A stretch of 64,000 nt of DNA, from contig JBKDKA010000157.1 of the NCBI GenBank assembly GCA_046345315.1, forward strand, positions 81,898 to 145,897, given 5' to 3'. Below, piece after piece: positions 17,785 to 27,031 of the stretch. Position 1 is the stretch's first letter. Every line of letters begins with the position of its first letter. Source of the DNA: F1-80-MAGs062 sp046345315. GTDB lineage: Bacteria > Planctomycetota > Planctomycetia > Planctomycetales > Planctomycetaceae. The notes beneath the pieces were generated by a model, which did no database searches, had not been told where the DNA came from, and saw nothing but the letters and a program-made list of their open reading frames with translations. The translations under genes were made by a program, and so were the position numbers.

Positions 17785-19125
17785 ATGTATACCTGGCTTC
17801 TGATCGCCGGCGGCATTCTGGCGGTGGGTCTGGCGCTGAAAAATCTCGTCTTCGGTCGGAAGTCCCCGAAGATCCCGAGGATGACTGTGCCACGGCCACA
17901 GCTGTCCGGAACTGATACTGCGGGGTCAGCACGAAGTCTGTCGGAGCGTTCAGGCGAGAGTCAGACGGTCAACTCACCGCTCTCTGCTCTGGCTGCCGGA
18001 GGACAGACATCGAGATTTTCCGAAAACGTCCCACGTTCTGCTGCAGAGATTCCGGCTGGGGCGGTTCGCGACAGCGGTTCCGGAAGTTTCATTCACGCGG
18101 GCACAACCGCGTTCAGTTCTGCTCATTCGGAGTCCCCCGGAATTTCCGGGAAGGCGAATCGGATTTCGACCTGGAACGACCGACGGCTGTTTGAAGATTT
18201 TCGGGGAATTCTTGGCAACAATGCAGATGCACTCTCTCGACCGGCGCCTGAGGAACTTCCCATCAGAAATGATGAGATGCTCTTTGGTGGTCTGACCCCA
18301 GCCATCGCTCAGATGCTTCCGGAAACGCAGAGCAGAAAAGAAGTTCAGTGGAAGGCACTTCAGGGCGCCGGATATCACTCGCGGGCATCGTGGCTCAATC
18401 TGACTGCTCTTCGGTTTTCACTCGCATTCATTTCTCTCGTGATCATCGGGTTCTGGCTCAATGTTGCGCCAAGGCAGTTTGAAATTCCTCTGATGGCACT
18501 CGTCATCATCGTACCGCTGGTGATTTGGGCTCTCCCGCCACTGATGGTGAGCATGAAAGCCAGCGAACGAAGAATTGATATTGAACGCGGACTGCCGGAT
18601 GTTCTGGACATGCTGAACATGGGCGTCAGTCAGGGGCTGACAGTGCCACAGTCGCTGTCTCGGATCAGCCGGGAAATCGCACCGGCTCATCCAGCGCTGG
18701 CCGAGGAACTGCAGATTGTCGATCGTCAGGCTCAGGTTGGTTCACTGCATCAGGCACTGAAGAACTTCGGTCAGAGAATTGATTCGCCCGAAGTGGCATC
18801 ATTCACGACACTGATTACACAATCGGAGGCGACAGGAACCAGTATTTCTGACTCTCTGACGCAGTACAGTGACAGCATTCGCAGCACTCTGAAAGAACGA
18901 GCAGACGCCCGAGCCAACGCGGCATCGTTCAAGCTTCTGTTTCCGGTGTCACTCTGTCTGATGCCGTCAGTGTTCCTTTTTCTGCTCGGCCCGGCCATCG
19001 TTGAGATGTCTGATTTCTTCGGGAATCGAGCTGAAGCGCTGAATGCTGACAGAGACAATGCTCTTGAAAGTCTTCGTCAGCAGCCGAGAATCGATTATTC
19101 TCGATTTCAGCAGGTCGAAAACTGA
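17785..19125 (+). CDS. tadC: Flp pilus platform protein TadC with long N-terminal extension
   Basis: A 446-residue protein, longer than usual for TadC (about 300). The C-terminal 270 residues are the normal T2SSF protein: membrane helices near 205-225 and 230-250, RRIDIERGLPDVLDMLNMGV, SLSRISREIAPAHPALAEELQ, ATGTSISDSLTQYSDSIR and a final helix LLFPVSLCLMPSVFLFLLGP. Before it lie an N-terminal helix (YTWLLIAGGILAVGLALK) and about 150 low-complexity Ser/Gly/Ala/Pro-rich residues of unknown role. The ATG has GTGGAG upstream. It ends the Tad block; no TadD-like TPR gene follows. Confidence 0.85.
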   Translation: MYTWLLIAGGILAVGLALKNLVFGRKSPKIPRMTVPRPQLSGTDTAGSARSLSERSGESQTVNSPLSALAAGGQTSRFSENVPRSAAEIPAGAVRDSGSGSFIHAGTTAFSSAHSESPGISGKANRISTWNDRRLFEDFRGILGNNADALSRPAPEELPIRNDEMLFGGLTPAIAQMLPETQSRKEVQWKALQGAGYHSRASWLNLTALRFSLAFISLVIIGFWLNVAPRQFEIPLMALVIIVPLVIWALPPLMVSMKASERRIDIERGLPDVLDMLNMGVSQGLTVPQSLSRISREIAPAHPALAEELQIVDRQAQVGSLHQALKNFGQRIDSPEVASFTTLITQSEATGTSISDSLTQYSDSIRSTLKERADARANAASFKLLFPVSLCLMPSVFLFLLGPAIVEMSDFFGNRAEALNADRDNALESLRQQPRIDYSRFQQVEN

Positions 19126-19190
19126 TCATCGCAATCGCTTCATGACCTGATCAGAATTCCTGACGGCGTCACGTACTCGCCTGGCTGATC

Positions 19191-20369
19191 ATGTTCAGGT
19201 GGCATCCGGAAAATCAGGCTGGATCTCAAGCTGTGAACAATCATTCGTTTCCTGAACTGGCTCGCGTTGTTCAGGACGGAATCGGTCGGGAACTTCACCT
19301 CGGTGTTCAGTGCTGTGTTTCGCTTCGCGGTGAGACGGTCCTGAACACGGGGTTCGGAACAGTCTCCGAGGGAGTTCCACTGACGAATCTGGTTCCCATG
19401 CTCTGGCGATCTGCCGGTAAGCCGCTGACCGCTCTGCTGATCATGAAGCGAATCGTTCAGAAGCGGCTGGATCTCGGGACATGTCTTCATCAAATCATTC
19501 CTGAATCCGGACTGACTGATAAGGCAGAGGTGACGGTCTTTCAGCTGCTGACACATACAGCGGGATTTCCGGATACCGAAACTGGCTGGCCGAGTGCGAC
19601 CTGGTCGGAATCAATCCGAAATGTTCTCTTCACTCCCGGTACTCTTCCTGTCGGAACGGCTGCCTACCATCCACAATCCAGCTGGTTTTTGCTGGGAGAG
19701 ATTCTTGTCCGGACGTCAGATGGATTCAGCAGCTTCGAAGAAGTTCTCCGAAATGAACTGCTGATTCCACTGGGAATGATCAACAGTGGTGCAGGTGGAG
19801 CAGACGTACTGGCCAATACAACGTCGACTGTCGAGTCTTCAAATGAAGGTCGCTCGGAACTGACGAGTCTTCCTCCGCTTTATGAAAGAAACGCAGGGCG
19901 ACTGGTGGTGTCACCTTCGAGCCACCCGCCGTTCACAGTGACTGTTTCGCCGGGCGGAACGCTCCGAGGCCCAGTGTCCGAACTGGTAAAAGTCTACGAG
20001 CTGCTGATGAAGGGTGGTCGCACATTCGATCATTCTGATTTCCTGCCGGAGACTGCGGTTCAGATGATGTGTTCGAGACAACGTACGGGGCAGTTTGATC
20101 AGACGCTGCAGCATGTTGTTGATTTTGGACTTGGTGTCATCGTCTGCAGCAGTCAATATGGTGCCGATACGGTTCCGTATGGATTTGGTCGCTATGCTTC
20201 CGTGAACGCTTACGGTCACGGCGGTTCTCAGTGTTCGATGGGATTCTGTGATCCCGAGCATCAGCTTGTGGTGGCCTGGGCCGCGAATGGGCTTTGCGGG
20301 GAAGGGCAGCACCAGAGACGTAATCGAGCCATCAACGAGGCCATCTACAAAGACCTGCAGATTGCCTGA
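19191..20369 (+). CDS. Beta-lactamase-fold serine hydrolase
   Basis: A 392-residue protein of the class C beta-lactamase/esterase family. SAGK at 74-77 is the SxxK nucleophile motif. VTVFQLLTHTAGFPDTETGW is the typical loop after it. The second motif, normally YxN, reads YHP at 159-161, and the third, normally KTG or HTG, reads GHGG in AYGHGGSQCSMGF. No signal peptide is evident, so it may act in the cytoplasm. Function (esterase, peptidase or amidase) cannot be decided. Its stop abuts the stop of the convergent trmL with no gap. Confidence 0.82.
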   Translation: MFRWHPENQAGSQAVNNHSFPELARVVQDGIGRELHLGVQCCVSLRGETVLNTGFGTVSEGVPLTNLVPMLWRSAGKPLTALLIMKRIVQKRLDLGTCLHQIIPESGLTDKAEVTVFQLLTHTAGFPDTETGWPSATWSESIRNVLFTPGTLPVGTAAYHPQSSWFLLGEILVRTSDGFSSFEEVLRNELLIPLGMINSGAGGADVLANTTSTVESSNEGRSELTSLPPLYERNAGRLVVSPSSHPPFTVTVSPGGTLRGPVSELVKVYELLMKGGRTFDHSDFLPETAVQMMCSRQRTGQFDQTLQHVVDFGLGVIVCSSQYGADTVPYGFGRYASVNAYGHGGSQCSMGFCDPEHQLVVAWAANGLCGEGQHQRRNRAINEAIYKDLQIA

Positions 20370-20861
20370 TCAGGTTGCTGAATGCGGTATTCCGGATTCC
20401 GGCAGTCCGATCTGCCGAACCGCTTCGTAGACGACAGTGTTTACTGTACTTGCCAGATTCAGGCTGCGAACTTCAGGACGCATTGGCAGGCACAGATTGG
20501 AGTTCGGGTCACGCTGCAGAAGAGATGCCGGCAGCCCTCGTGATTCACTGCCAAACAGAAGAATGTCGCCGGGAGAAAAACTCGCATCCCAGATGTGACG
20601 TGTTGCCGTTTTTGTGAGAGTCCAGATTCCGGCTCCGGGAATTCTCTCCAGGAGATCATTCCACGAATCGACCAGCTCCCAGTCAAGATGTTCCCAGTAG
20701 TCCATTCCCGCTCGTTTCAATGAGCGGTCATCGAGACGGAACCCGACGGGCCGAATCATCCAAAGCTTGGCACCCACCGCGACGCAGGTTCGTCCGATGT
20801 TCCCTGTGTTCTGTGGAATCTCCGGCTGGTAAAGAACAACATGAACGAGTGGTTGAACCAT
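20370..20861 (-). CDS. trmL: tRNA (cytidine(34)-2'-O)-methyltransferase TrmL
   Basis: A 163-residue SPOUT-class enzyme with the typical length. The knot motifs are intact: PEIPQNTGNIGRTCVAVGA (motif 1), LLFGSESRGLP (motif 2) and MRPEVRSLNLASTVNTVVYE (motif 3). TrmL methylates the 2'-O of the wobble base of tRNA-Leu isoacceptors with SAM. It is cytoplasmic and stands alone. The ATG is at 20859-20861. Confidence 0.92.
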   Translation of the reverse strand: MVQPLVHVVLYQPEIPQNTGNIGRTCVAVGAKLWMIRPVGFRLDDRSLKRAGMDYWEHLDWELVDSWNDLLERIPGAGIWTLTKTATRHIWDASFSPGDILLFGSESRGLPASLLQRDPNSNLCLPMRPEVRSLNLASTVNTVVYEAVRQIGLPESGIPHSAT

Positions 20862-21081
20862 TTTGCAGACTCAGGCAGGAGACTCCGGAAGAATGTGGCT
20901 CCCACGATTCAATGCGGGAGCCATTCTCGGGAGTCTGAGCAATTCAGAGGCTGAGTGCAACAATCCGTCACAGTCCCACCGCGAAGGTCGTGCTGTTCCG
21001 GGAAGATCCTGAATCTGTGAAGTCGAATCTTCAGGTGTTGCTGCTGATAATGGCCTCGGGCTGTCCGCATTCAGGAACGCG

Positions 21082-22002
21082 TCACCTGACCGCATCGGCG
21101 ACGATTTTTGAGTTCCGTGCGTCTGTAAGTGGATGTTCCGGTCGTGTCAGCGTCGCCCAGAGGTACGAAGTGAAGAATTCCCGAAATACCGGCAGTCGCA
21201 GCAGTGGACGCGTCCAGCGAGCGTAACGCGAGCCGAACGGCTGGAGTCTCATCGTGAAGTCAAAGCCCGATCGTTTGAAGACGGCTTCGAAATCCCGGAT
21301 CAGCAGCTTATTCAGATAGTCTTCTGAAATTTTTTCTTCGAGATACTTATCGGCTTTGCGATTTCCGTCGGAATCGAAATCGTGCATTGTCGGCTGATAC
21401 CAGGGCGAGTCGTAAACACGCCGACAGGTTCGGAGGAGCGTCTTTTCCGACACCAGCACGTGAGCCCAGGGCACTGGCATCGTTGACCACAGATGAGGAG
21501 CAAATGGGTGATACCATCCCCATGTACCGATCAGCATCTGACCACCTGGTTTGAGGATGCGGAAACATTCACGGAGGATGTCATCGGGCCGAGACACGTG
21601 TTCGAAAACGTCGTAGCAGAGAATGACATCGGCAGACTGGTCGTCGAGCGGTACGCCGTTCACAGTGCTTTCGAGAAATGTGATTCGCTCGTCGTGATTG
21701 TTCTTTTGTGCTTTGCGGATCGCTTCCGAGTCGATGTCGACCCCGTAGACGTGTGAAGCTCCTGCTTCCCGGTATGCCGGCGTGATGGCTCCGTCATAAC
21801 ATCCGAAGTCGACCACGATGCGATTTCGGATCTCAACATGGCAGGTTTTGGCTGCATCGAGCACGACACTGGAACGTTCAGATCGATACCGAGCGTAAGC
21901 ATCAAATGACTGCAGTGCTTCCTTCATTTCATCGGAGTGCCCGAGTTGTGAACGATACATCCGGCGTGCCAGTGCGTACAGGATGTTTTCTGCGAGCTGC
22001 AT
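21082..22002 (-). CDS. SAM-dependent class I methyltransferase
   Basis: A 306-residue protein with a Rossmann methyltransferase core: motif I VVDFGCYDGAITPAYREAG, then VYGVDIDSEAI, DVILCYDVFEHVSRPDDIL and RILKPGGQMLIGTWG. The N-terminal 75 residues are helical and the C-terminal 100 may select the substrate, which is unknown. The start was set at ATG 22000-22002 because GGGAG lies seven bases upstream; the frame is open to a GTG/TTG pair at 22051-22056, but that has no ribosome site. Confidence 0.83.
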   Translation of the reverse strand: MQLAENILYALARRMYRSQLGHSDEMKEALQSFDAYARYRSERSSVVLDAAKTCHVEIRNRIVVDFGCYDGAITPAYREAGASHVYGVDIDSEAIRKAQKNNHDERITFLESTVNGVPLDDQSADVILCYDVFEHVSRPDDILRECFRILKPGGQMLIGTWGWYHPFAPHLWSTMPVPWAHVLVSEKTLLRTCRRVYDSPWYQPTMHDFDSDGNRKADKYLEEKISEDYLNKLLIRDFEAVFKRSGFDFTMRLQPFGSRYARWTRPLLRLPVFREFFTSYLWATLTRPEHPLTDARNSKIVADAVR

Positions 22003-22370
22003 CTGTGACTCCCAAAGGCCATGGATATCATCTGTCCCCGGGAAATATGTCACCAAATGCTGTTGTTTTTCAGAAATTCAGAGTCCGTCAGGTTCCTTCT
22101 CTGTAATACAGATCTGATGAAACAGCTTGTGCTCTGACCATGATGTGAAACGGATTTTCCGCGATGTTGCACAAAGGCAACATATTCGTCCGGCGCGTCG
22201 TGATAGCTCAGCAATCCACAATCTGCAGGCTTCGTCAGGGCTGAGTGCGGAGCGTTGTTTCGTTTCGCATGCAGAAATGACCGAAAACAGAAAACACAGG
22301 TGTCACTGAATACGGGTGACCTGTATGCCGCGCTCACCGCCGCTCTGACGAGATTCCGGCAGTCCGAGAA
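22003..22370. other. Intergenic stretch, nothing recognised
   Basis: About 370 bases between a lipoprotein gene and a methyltransferase gene, both on the minus strand. No coding, RNA or strong hairpin signal was seen. It should hold the methyltransferase promoter. Confidence 0.4.
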
Positions 22371-23291
22371 TCACAGCCGGCCGGCCAGGCGTTCGCTCTG
22401 ACCCTGAATTTCCTGACTGCTGATCAGGCGGATCATGAGCACACTGGTTTCCGATGACGTTCCTGTTTCCGACTGAAAGAAGAGTCGTCCAATATTCCAC
22501 TGATCGTTGTTGAGGCCGCCAATGACAACCGTTTCACCTCGGTGGAGTTTGATTCGAAACTGCTGTTCATAAAGCGGATGAATCTTCTGCCGAACGGGAA
22601 GGCGATCATGATTGCCGGAGACACTCAGCCTCTGAATCATGGCACCGACATGCAGCTGAGGCAGAACGTTGAGCAGTACCCAGCCGTCCTTGACTTCTTC
22701 CGCAGTGATTTCGATGACACAGCGAAGGTCACTGAACTCGCTCAGATGGCTCAGCTCTTTGACTTTTTCAACCGGGATCTGAGAAAGATCGATGCGACTC
22801 TGAATTTCCAGCTGAGAGACACCCTTTTCAAAGACTGCGAATGTCGGACCGACAGGCTTCTGAAACGGTGTGGTGATCGTCGGCGAGGGGGCTGTGTCGT
22901 CATGAGCCACGGCGACACGAGTTGATTCGTTGACGAGACTCTGCAGTACCCACGGGACGGAACTTCCGGCGATCGCTGCCCGAATGCCGCTTTGATTCAG
23001 TTTCTGTCGTTCTTCCGGTGTCATCACACCACTCTCATCGAGTTCTTCCCATACTAGCTGTCGGATTCGGGAATCACTTCGAGGACGCCGAACGATATTG
23101 GCCTCCAGCGTTGCAGAACGGATCGTTCGGGCAGCAATCGCCTCATCAGACTCCGATCGGCGAAGATCAGCCCAGAGTGTTCTGAGTTCCGAATCGTCGT
23201 CAGCTGCTCGAAAAAACGAACAGCCGGATGCCAGTGTGACTGCGGAGAGCAGCAGAGCAGGCGTCCAGAGACGGAGTTGCGGAAAGAACAT
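22371..23291 (-). CDS. Lipoprotein with secretin-like C-terminal segment
   Basis: A 306-residue protein with a lipoprotein signal: hydrophobic LWTPALLLSAVTL followed by the lipobox ASGC. The middle is helical and charged. The last 60 residues contain QFRIKLHRGETVVIGGLNND and SSETSVLMIRLISSQE, which resemble the GETVVIGGL and final strand of secretin (type II/III secretion) domains, but the protein is too short for a full secretin. The start at 23291 precedes the signal directly. A role at the outer membrane is inferred; the family is not recognised. Confidence 0.7.
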   Translation of the reverse strand: MFFPQLRLWTPALLLSAVTLASGCSFFRAADDDSELRTLWADLRRSESDEAIAARTIRSATLEANIVRRPRSDSRIRQLVWEELDESGVMTPEERQKLNQSGIRAAIAGSSVPWVLQSLVNESTRVAVAHDDTAPSPTITTPFQKPVGPTFAVFEKGVSQLEIQSRIDLSQIPVEKVKELSHLSEFSDLRCVIEITAEEVKDGWVLLNVLPQLHVGAMIQRLSVSGNHDRLPVRQKIHPLYEQQFRIKLHRGETVVIGGLNNDQWNIGRLFFQSETGTSSETSVLMIRLISSQEIQGQSERLAGRL

Positions 23292-23353
23292 CGGAGTGTC
23301 GGCCTCAATGAGCCCGGAAGGCAGCACTTTCTGAAAGTACAGAGTCTCTACAC

Positions 23354-23451
23354 AGGTGGTTTCAAAACGGGGACTGGCTCCCGACAGACGCGGTGTTTTC
23401 CTGCGAATTCCGCAAATGCAAAGGGCCTGTCCCGGTTCTGAAATGCGATCT
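23354..23451. repeat. Dispersed inverted-repeat element, copy 1
   Basis: Arms TTTCAAAACGGGGACTGGC (23360-23378) and GCCTGTCCCGGTTCTGAAA (23425-23443) are inverted repeats with three mismatches. Outer flanks AGGTGG and TGCGATCT and internal GGTGTTTT recur in copy 2 at 48840. The element lies upstream of ispF in a 326-base gene-free gap. Confidence 0.75.
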
Positions 23452-23617
23452 ACAGACTTCGCAGCGCGTTCCGGATCAGGCTGTTCGTTCGGGAATACAG
23501 CCTGCCGCCCGGAGTTCGTGGAAGTCCCGTAGATTTTTTGAGAGAGTGTACGGAAACTACGGGATTCTGCGGAATCGAGTCAATGTCAGTCATAAAAATG
23601 CGGTCGAGGTCTGGTCG

Positions 23618-24112
23618 ATGCTTTCAGATGAATATCGTGTGGGTTTCGGCCATGACACTCATCGAACAATTCACGGACGCCGACTGATGCTCGGGGGAGT
23701 TCAGATCCCTGACGTGGATTTCGGGCTCGATGGTCACAGCGATGCCGACGTACTGCTGCACGCAGTCACAGACGCATTGCTGGGGGGCACGGGGCTGGGT
23801 GATATTGGCGAATGGTTTTCTGATCAGGATCATCGGTGGAAAGACGCAGATTCTGCCGAACTGCTGGCGCAGGTCTCAACTTCGATTCGCAACAAAGGTT
23901 GGAGGATTTGTAACCTCGACTGTACAATTCATGCCGAAAGACCCCGTTTGCTGTCCTGGAAACCGCTCATTCGTGAACGGCTTTCCGAGATCCTTCATGT
24001 GGAATCAAGTCGAATCAACGTGAAGGCCAAGTCCGGTGAACGAGTTGGTCCGGTGGGGAATGGCGAGGCGATCATGGCGGACGCGGTGGTGCTCCTGCAA
24101 CGCGAGCACTGA
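23618..24112 (+). CDS. ispF: 2-C-methyl-D-erythritol 2,4-cyclodiphosphate synthase
   Basis: A 164-residue enzyme of the MEP isoprenoid pathway that cyclises CDP-methylerythritol 2-phosphate. Metal ligands are visible: D13 and H15 in GFGHDTH and H48 in HSDADVLLHAV. GDIGEWF and KAKSGERVGPVGNGEAI match the family. The length is normal. The ATG at 23618 is preceded by GAGGT; the longer open frame upstream overlaps the repeat element and is not coding. It starts a + strand run with ruvC and ruvA. Confidence 0.93.
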   Translation: MLSDEYRVGFGHDTHRTIHGRRLMLGGVQIPDVDFGLDGHSDADVLLHAVTDALLGGTGLGDIGEWFSDQDHRWKDADSAELLAQVSTSIRNKGWRICNLDCTIHAERPRLLSWKPLIRERLSEILHVESSRINVKAKSGERVGPVGNGEAIMADAVVLLQREH

Positions 24113-24233
24113 ATCCTTGAACCCCGAAGGATACTGACCGGCAGCTGTCGGCAGGCATGAGAGATCAGGCAGGCTCGATCACAAATACGAAAATGGACGG
24201 AATTCGCGTCAGACGCTCCGGACAGGAGGACCT

Positions 24234-24758
24234 GTGGCATTCACTGTAACACTCGGAAATCTGGAACCGATCAATTCCCGGTATCTGGGTATTGACCCTG
24301 GTTTGAATCGCACCGGTTACGCTCTGATCGAACGGACCGCGGCAGGTCCGGTCCTTCAGGAAGGCGGAATTATTCAGTCAACTGCAGGTACGCCTCTACA
24401 TCGGCGAGTTCACGAAATTGCCAGCGGGCTGCGTGATGTGATTGCAGAACTGAGGCCGGGGGTTGTGGCCATTGAGCAGCTGTTCTCACTGAGCAAAAAC
24501 GTAAAGTCCTCTCTTCTGCTTGCTCAGGCCCGAGGAGCGATTCTGCTGACGCTGGCGGATGCGGGGTTACCTGTGATTCATTACACTCCGACGCAGATCA
24601 AGCGGCTTCTGACTGGAAACGGGCGAGCACCCAAAGATCAGATCCAGATGACCGTGCGAAATGAACTTCGATTGCAGTCGATCCCCGAGCCCCACGACGT
24701 GGCTGACGCATCAGCGGTCGCATTGTGCCTGTACTACTCAGTCAGGATCGCGGCCTGA
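24234..24758 (+). CDS. ruvC: Crossover junction endodeoxyribonuclease RuvC
   Basis: A 174-residue Holliday-junction resolvase. The catalytic acids are in place: D21 in GIDPGLNRTGYA, E81 in VAIEQLFSLSKN, and D155 and D158 in HDVADASAVAL. The start is GTG at 24234 with a strong GGAGGA five bases before it; this gives about 14 extra N-terminal residues ahead of the usual RuvC beginning. It cuts junctions branch-migrated by RuvAB; ruvA is next. Confidence 0.93.
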   Translation: MAFTVTLGNLEPINSRYLGIDPGLNRTGYALIERTAAGPVLQEGGIIQSTAGTPLHRRVHEIASGLRDVIAELRPGVVAIEQLFSLSKNVKSSLLLAQARGAILLTLADAGLPVIHYTPTQIKRLLTGNGRAPKDQIQMTVRNELRLQSIPEPHDVADASAVALCLYYSVRIAA

Positions 24759-24823
24759 TGATGCTTCCCTGCAGCATCACGAAGCAGACTTTGTTTTCGA
24801 ACTCAGAATGAGGTAGCTGTCAG

Positions 24824-25447
24824 TTGATTACTCGAATTACAGGCTTGCTGGTTGCGCTGAATGAAGAGTGTGCGACGATTCGCATTGGTGGCTTCGAGTA
24901 CGAAGTACTGATTCCTGACCTGGTTCGCCGTCAGCTGCAGGCACGCATAAACGATGAAGTCAGTCTCCGCACGATTGAATACCTCGACGGGAATCCACAG
25001 CAGGGGCGACTGACACCTCGGATTATCGGTTTCGCCAGTGATGCGGAGAAGGAGTTCTTCGAACTGTTTTGTTCCGTGGACGGAGTAGGCGTCAAGAAAG
25101 CCTTACGAGCCATGATTCGGCCGGTGCGTGAAGTTGCAGAAGCCATTGAAGAACAGGATGTGAAAACGCTCAGCACGCTTCCGGGCGTCGGTCCGGCTGT
25201 TGCTGAGCGGATCATTGCAAAACTGCGGAGGAAGATGACCAAGTTCGCGCTGATGATTGCCAGCAGCGTTCCAGTCGGTCAGGAGGCCTCGTCGGATCTC
25301 ATGTCGGAAGCTTACGAGGCTCTGATCAGTGTTGGGCACAACCCTCAGGATGCCAGAACACGCATCGAGACTGTCATGGAATCGAAGAAGAAATTCAAAT
25401 CTGTCGAAGAAATACTCGCGGAAATCTACCAGCGTCAGCGGAAGTGA
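24824..25447 (+). CDS. ruvA: Holliday junction branch migration protein RuvA
   Basis: A 207-residue protein with the OB-fold N-terminus (MITRITGLLVALNEECATIRI), central helix-hairpin-helix motifs (LFCSVDGVGVKKALRAM and LSTLPGVGPAVAERIIAKLR) and a C-terminal RuvB-binding domain III (SEAYEALISVGHNPQDARTR). The start codon is TTG at 24824. ruvB is not in the window. It lies 65 bases after ruvC on the same strand. Confidence 0.92.
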   Translation: MITRITGLLVALNEECATIRIGGFEYEVLIPDLVRRQLQARINDEVSLRTIEYLDGNPQQGRLTPRIIGFASDAEKEFFELFCSVDGVGVKKALRAMIRPVREVAEAIEEQDVKTLSTLPGVGPAVAERIIAKLRRKMTKFALMIASSVPVGQEASSDLMSEAYEALISVGHNPQDARTRIETVMESKKKFKSVEEILAEIYQRQRK

Positions 25448-25488
25448 CAGAGTATTCTGGCACCCTTTTCCAGGGAGGCCGATCGACT

Positions 25489-26994
25489 TCATGGAGCGTG
25501 TTCGTACTCGACAAGTCCCACTCGAAGGTCCATCACATTCGTATGCGTCGGACCGGTCTTGATGTGACCTCCGACGCGGTCGAAAAAATGCCAGGAATCA
25601 TTGCCGGCGAGATACTTGTCAGCCTGAACTCCCAGCCGTGCCGCTTCCTCAACGAGGCATCTGTCGGCAAAAGCTCCGGCGGCATCTGTCGGTCCATCTT
25701 CACCATCTGTTCCGCCGGATACCATGACGATTCCGGACCAGGAATCAGGGACTGAATCTGCAATGGCCGCGAGGATGAGTTCCTGATTCCGACCGCCTTT
25801 TCGATTTCCTGCGGCAGCTGCCAGTCGAACTGTTGGTTCGCCTCCGCTGAGGATGCAGCAGCCTCTCCTGTCTGAGCTTCGCTGTCGTGCACCGGTTGTT
25901 CTGCGGGAGTTGCGGACTTCGGTCAGGCGTCTGAAGAGGTCTCGTCCGGCGTCCGCTGCGTCTCCCTGCTGGTCAGAACCCAGAGAGACAATATCGTATC
26001 CGAGCTGCTGTGCTTTGAGTTCTGCAGCATGAAGCGATTTCGCGTTGTTTCCAATGATCAGGTTGTGCACGCTCGGAGTTTTCTGAGCCTGCTTATGGAG
26101 CGGGCTGGTTGCGTCACTACTGATGATCGATTGCGACGTTTCAGCTTTCTCAGCGGACTGTTCTGCAGATGTCTGTCTTCCGGTCAGGAAGTTCAGAACG
26201 TCTTCCGGTACGCTTCCGTTCCGAATGAGTCCGTAGCGGGCCAGGATTTCAAGTGCCTCACGAGCACCTCGAGACGCCTGTTCGCCAGCGGGAAGATCGC
26301 TCTTTCCATCGGCAGTTGTTCTGGTGGACTCTGTAAAGGTCGGTCCGGATGCGATCACTGAGAGCGGATCACCGATGACATCCGAGATAATCAGCGAGAT
26401 GAGAGTTCCGGCAGAGCAGGCGCGAGCCAGTCGTCCGCCCTTGACGAGTGACAGCTGCGTTCGAACACGATTCAGATCCTGAATCGGAGCTCCTGCCGCA
26501 GCCAGTCGCTTCGTCAACTGAAGTTTGCTCTCCAGTGTGATTTCCGGCACTGGAAGGCAGAGAAGGGCACTTCCGCCCCCGGAAAGCAGCACGATGCACA
26601 GGTCTGTTTCGCGAAGGCTGGAAATCCGTTTGAGGATCTCCCTGGTGCCTCGGACCGCTTCTGCAGTGGGTTCGTTTCGGTGAGCAGGACGGGCAGCGTG
26701 GAGGTGAATTCCCGGGAGCGATCTGACGCAGTCAGCCGGAACATTCACCCATCCGGAAAGCGTGATCGTCGCGGGGCGATTCTGCAGAGCTTCGAGAAGT
26801 CCGGCAGCCATCCCGGCTCCGGCTTTGCCCGCTCCAACAACCTCGATATGGCTCACGCCGTCCAGGAGAAATTCGTGACCGCTGATCGACATCCGGTCGG
26901 GATGAAGTCGTACTGAAGTCTGTACGAGGCGGGAAGAGTCTGCTGCTCCGACCCCCGCTTCCCAGATCTGAATGGCATCTGCTCTCAGATCCAT
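25489..26994 (-). CDS. Glycerate 2-kinase (MOFRL family)
   Basis: A 501-residue protein of the GckA/TtuD type. The N-terminal DUF4147 domain has VVGAGKAGAGMAAGLLEAL and CIVLLSGGGSALLCLPVPE. The C-terminal MOFRL domain has GGRNQELILAA, VMVSGGTDGEDGPTDAAGA, YLAGNDSWHFF and the closing TGPTHTNVMDLRV. It phosphorylates glycerate to 2-phosphoglycerate in the cytoplasm. An insertion of polar residues around 275-335 separates the two domains. A small gene lies 37 bases upstream on the same strand. Confidence 0.9.
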   Translation of the reverse strand: MDLRADAIQIWEAGVGAADSSRLVQTSVRLHPDRMSISGHEFLLDGVSHIEVVGAGKAGAGMAAGLLEALQNRPATITLSGWVNVPADCVRSLPGIHLHAARPAHRNEPTAEAVRGTREILKRISSLRETDLCIVLLSGGGSALLCLPVPEITLESKLQLTKRLAAAGAPIQDLNRVRTQLSLVKGGRLARACSAGTLISLIISDVIGDPLSVIASGPTFTESTRTTADGKSDLPAGEQASRGAREALEILARYGLIRNGSVPEDVLNFLTGRQTSAEQSAEKAETSQSIISSDATSPLHKQAQKTPSVHNLIIGNNAKSLHAAELKAQQLGYDIVSLGSDQQGDAADAGRDLFRRLTEVRNSRRTTGARQRSSDRRGCCILSGGEPTVRLAAAAGNRKGGRNQELILAAIADSVPDSWSGIVMVSGGTDGEDGPTDAAGAFADRCLVEEAARLGVQADKYLAGNDSWHFFDRVGGHIKTGPTHTNVMDLRVGLVEYEHAP

Positions 26995-27031
26995 GTTGCG
27001 TCAGAATTTCTGTCGTGTCTGCATTTTCTGT

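Noticed and set aside
22371..23291. Calling the lipoprotein a full Tad secretin (CpaC)
   Set aside because: Only the last 60 residues resemble a secretin and the gene is on the opposite strand several kb from the Tad block.
24824..25447. A complete ruvABC operon
   Set aside because: After ruvA the next gene is a glycerate kinase on the other strand; no RuvB ATPase is seen in the window.
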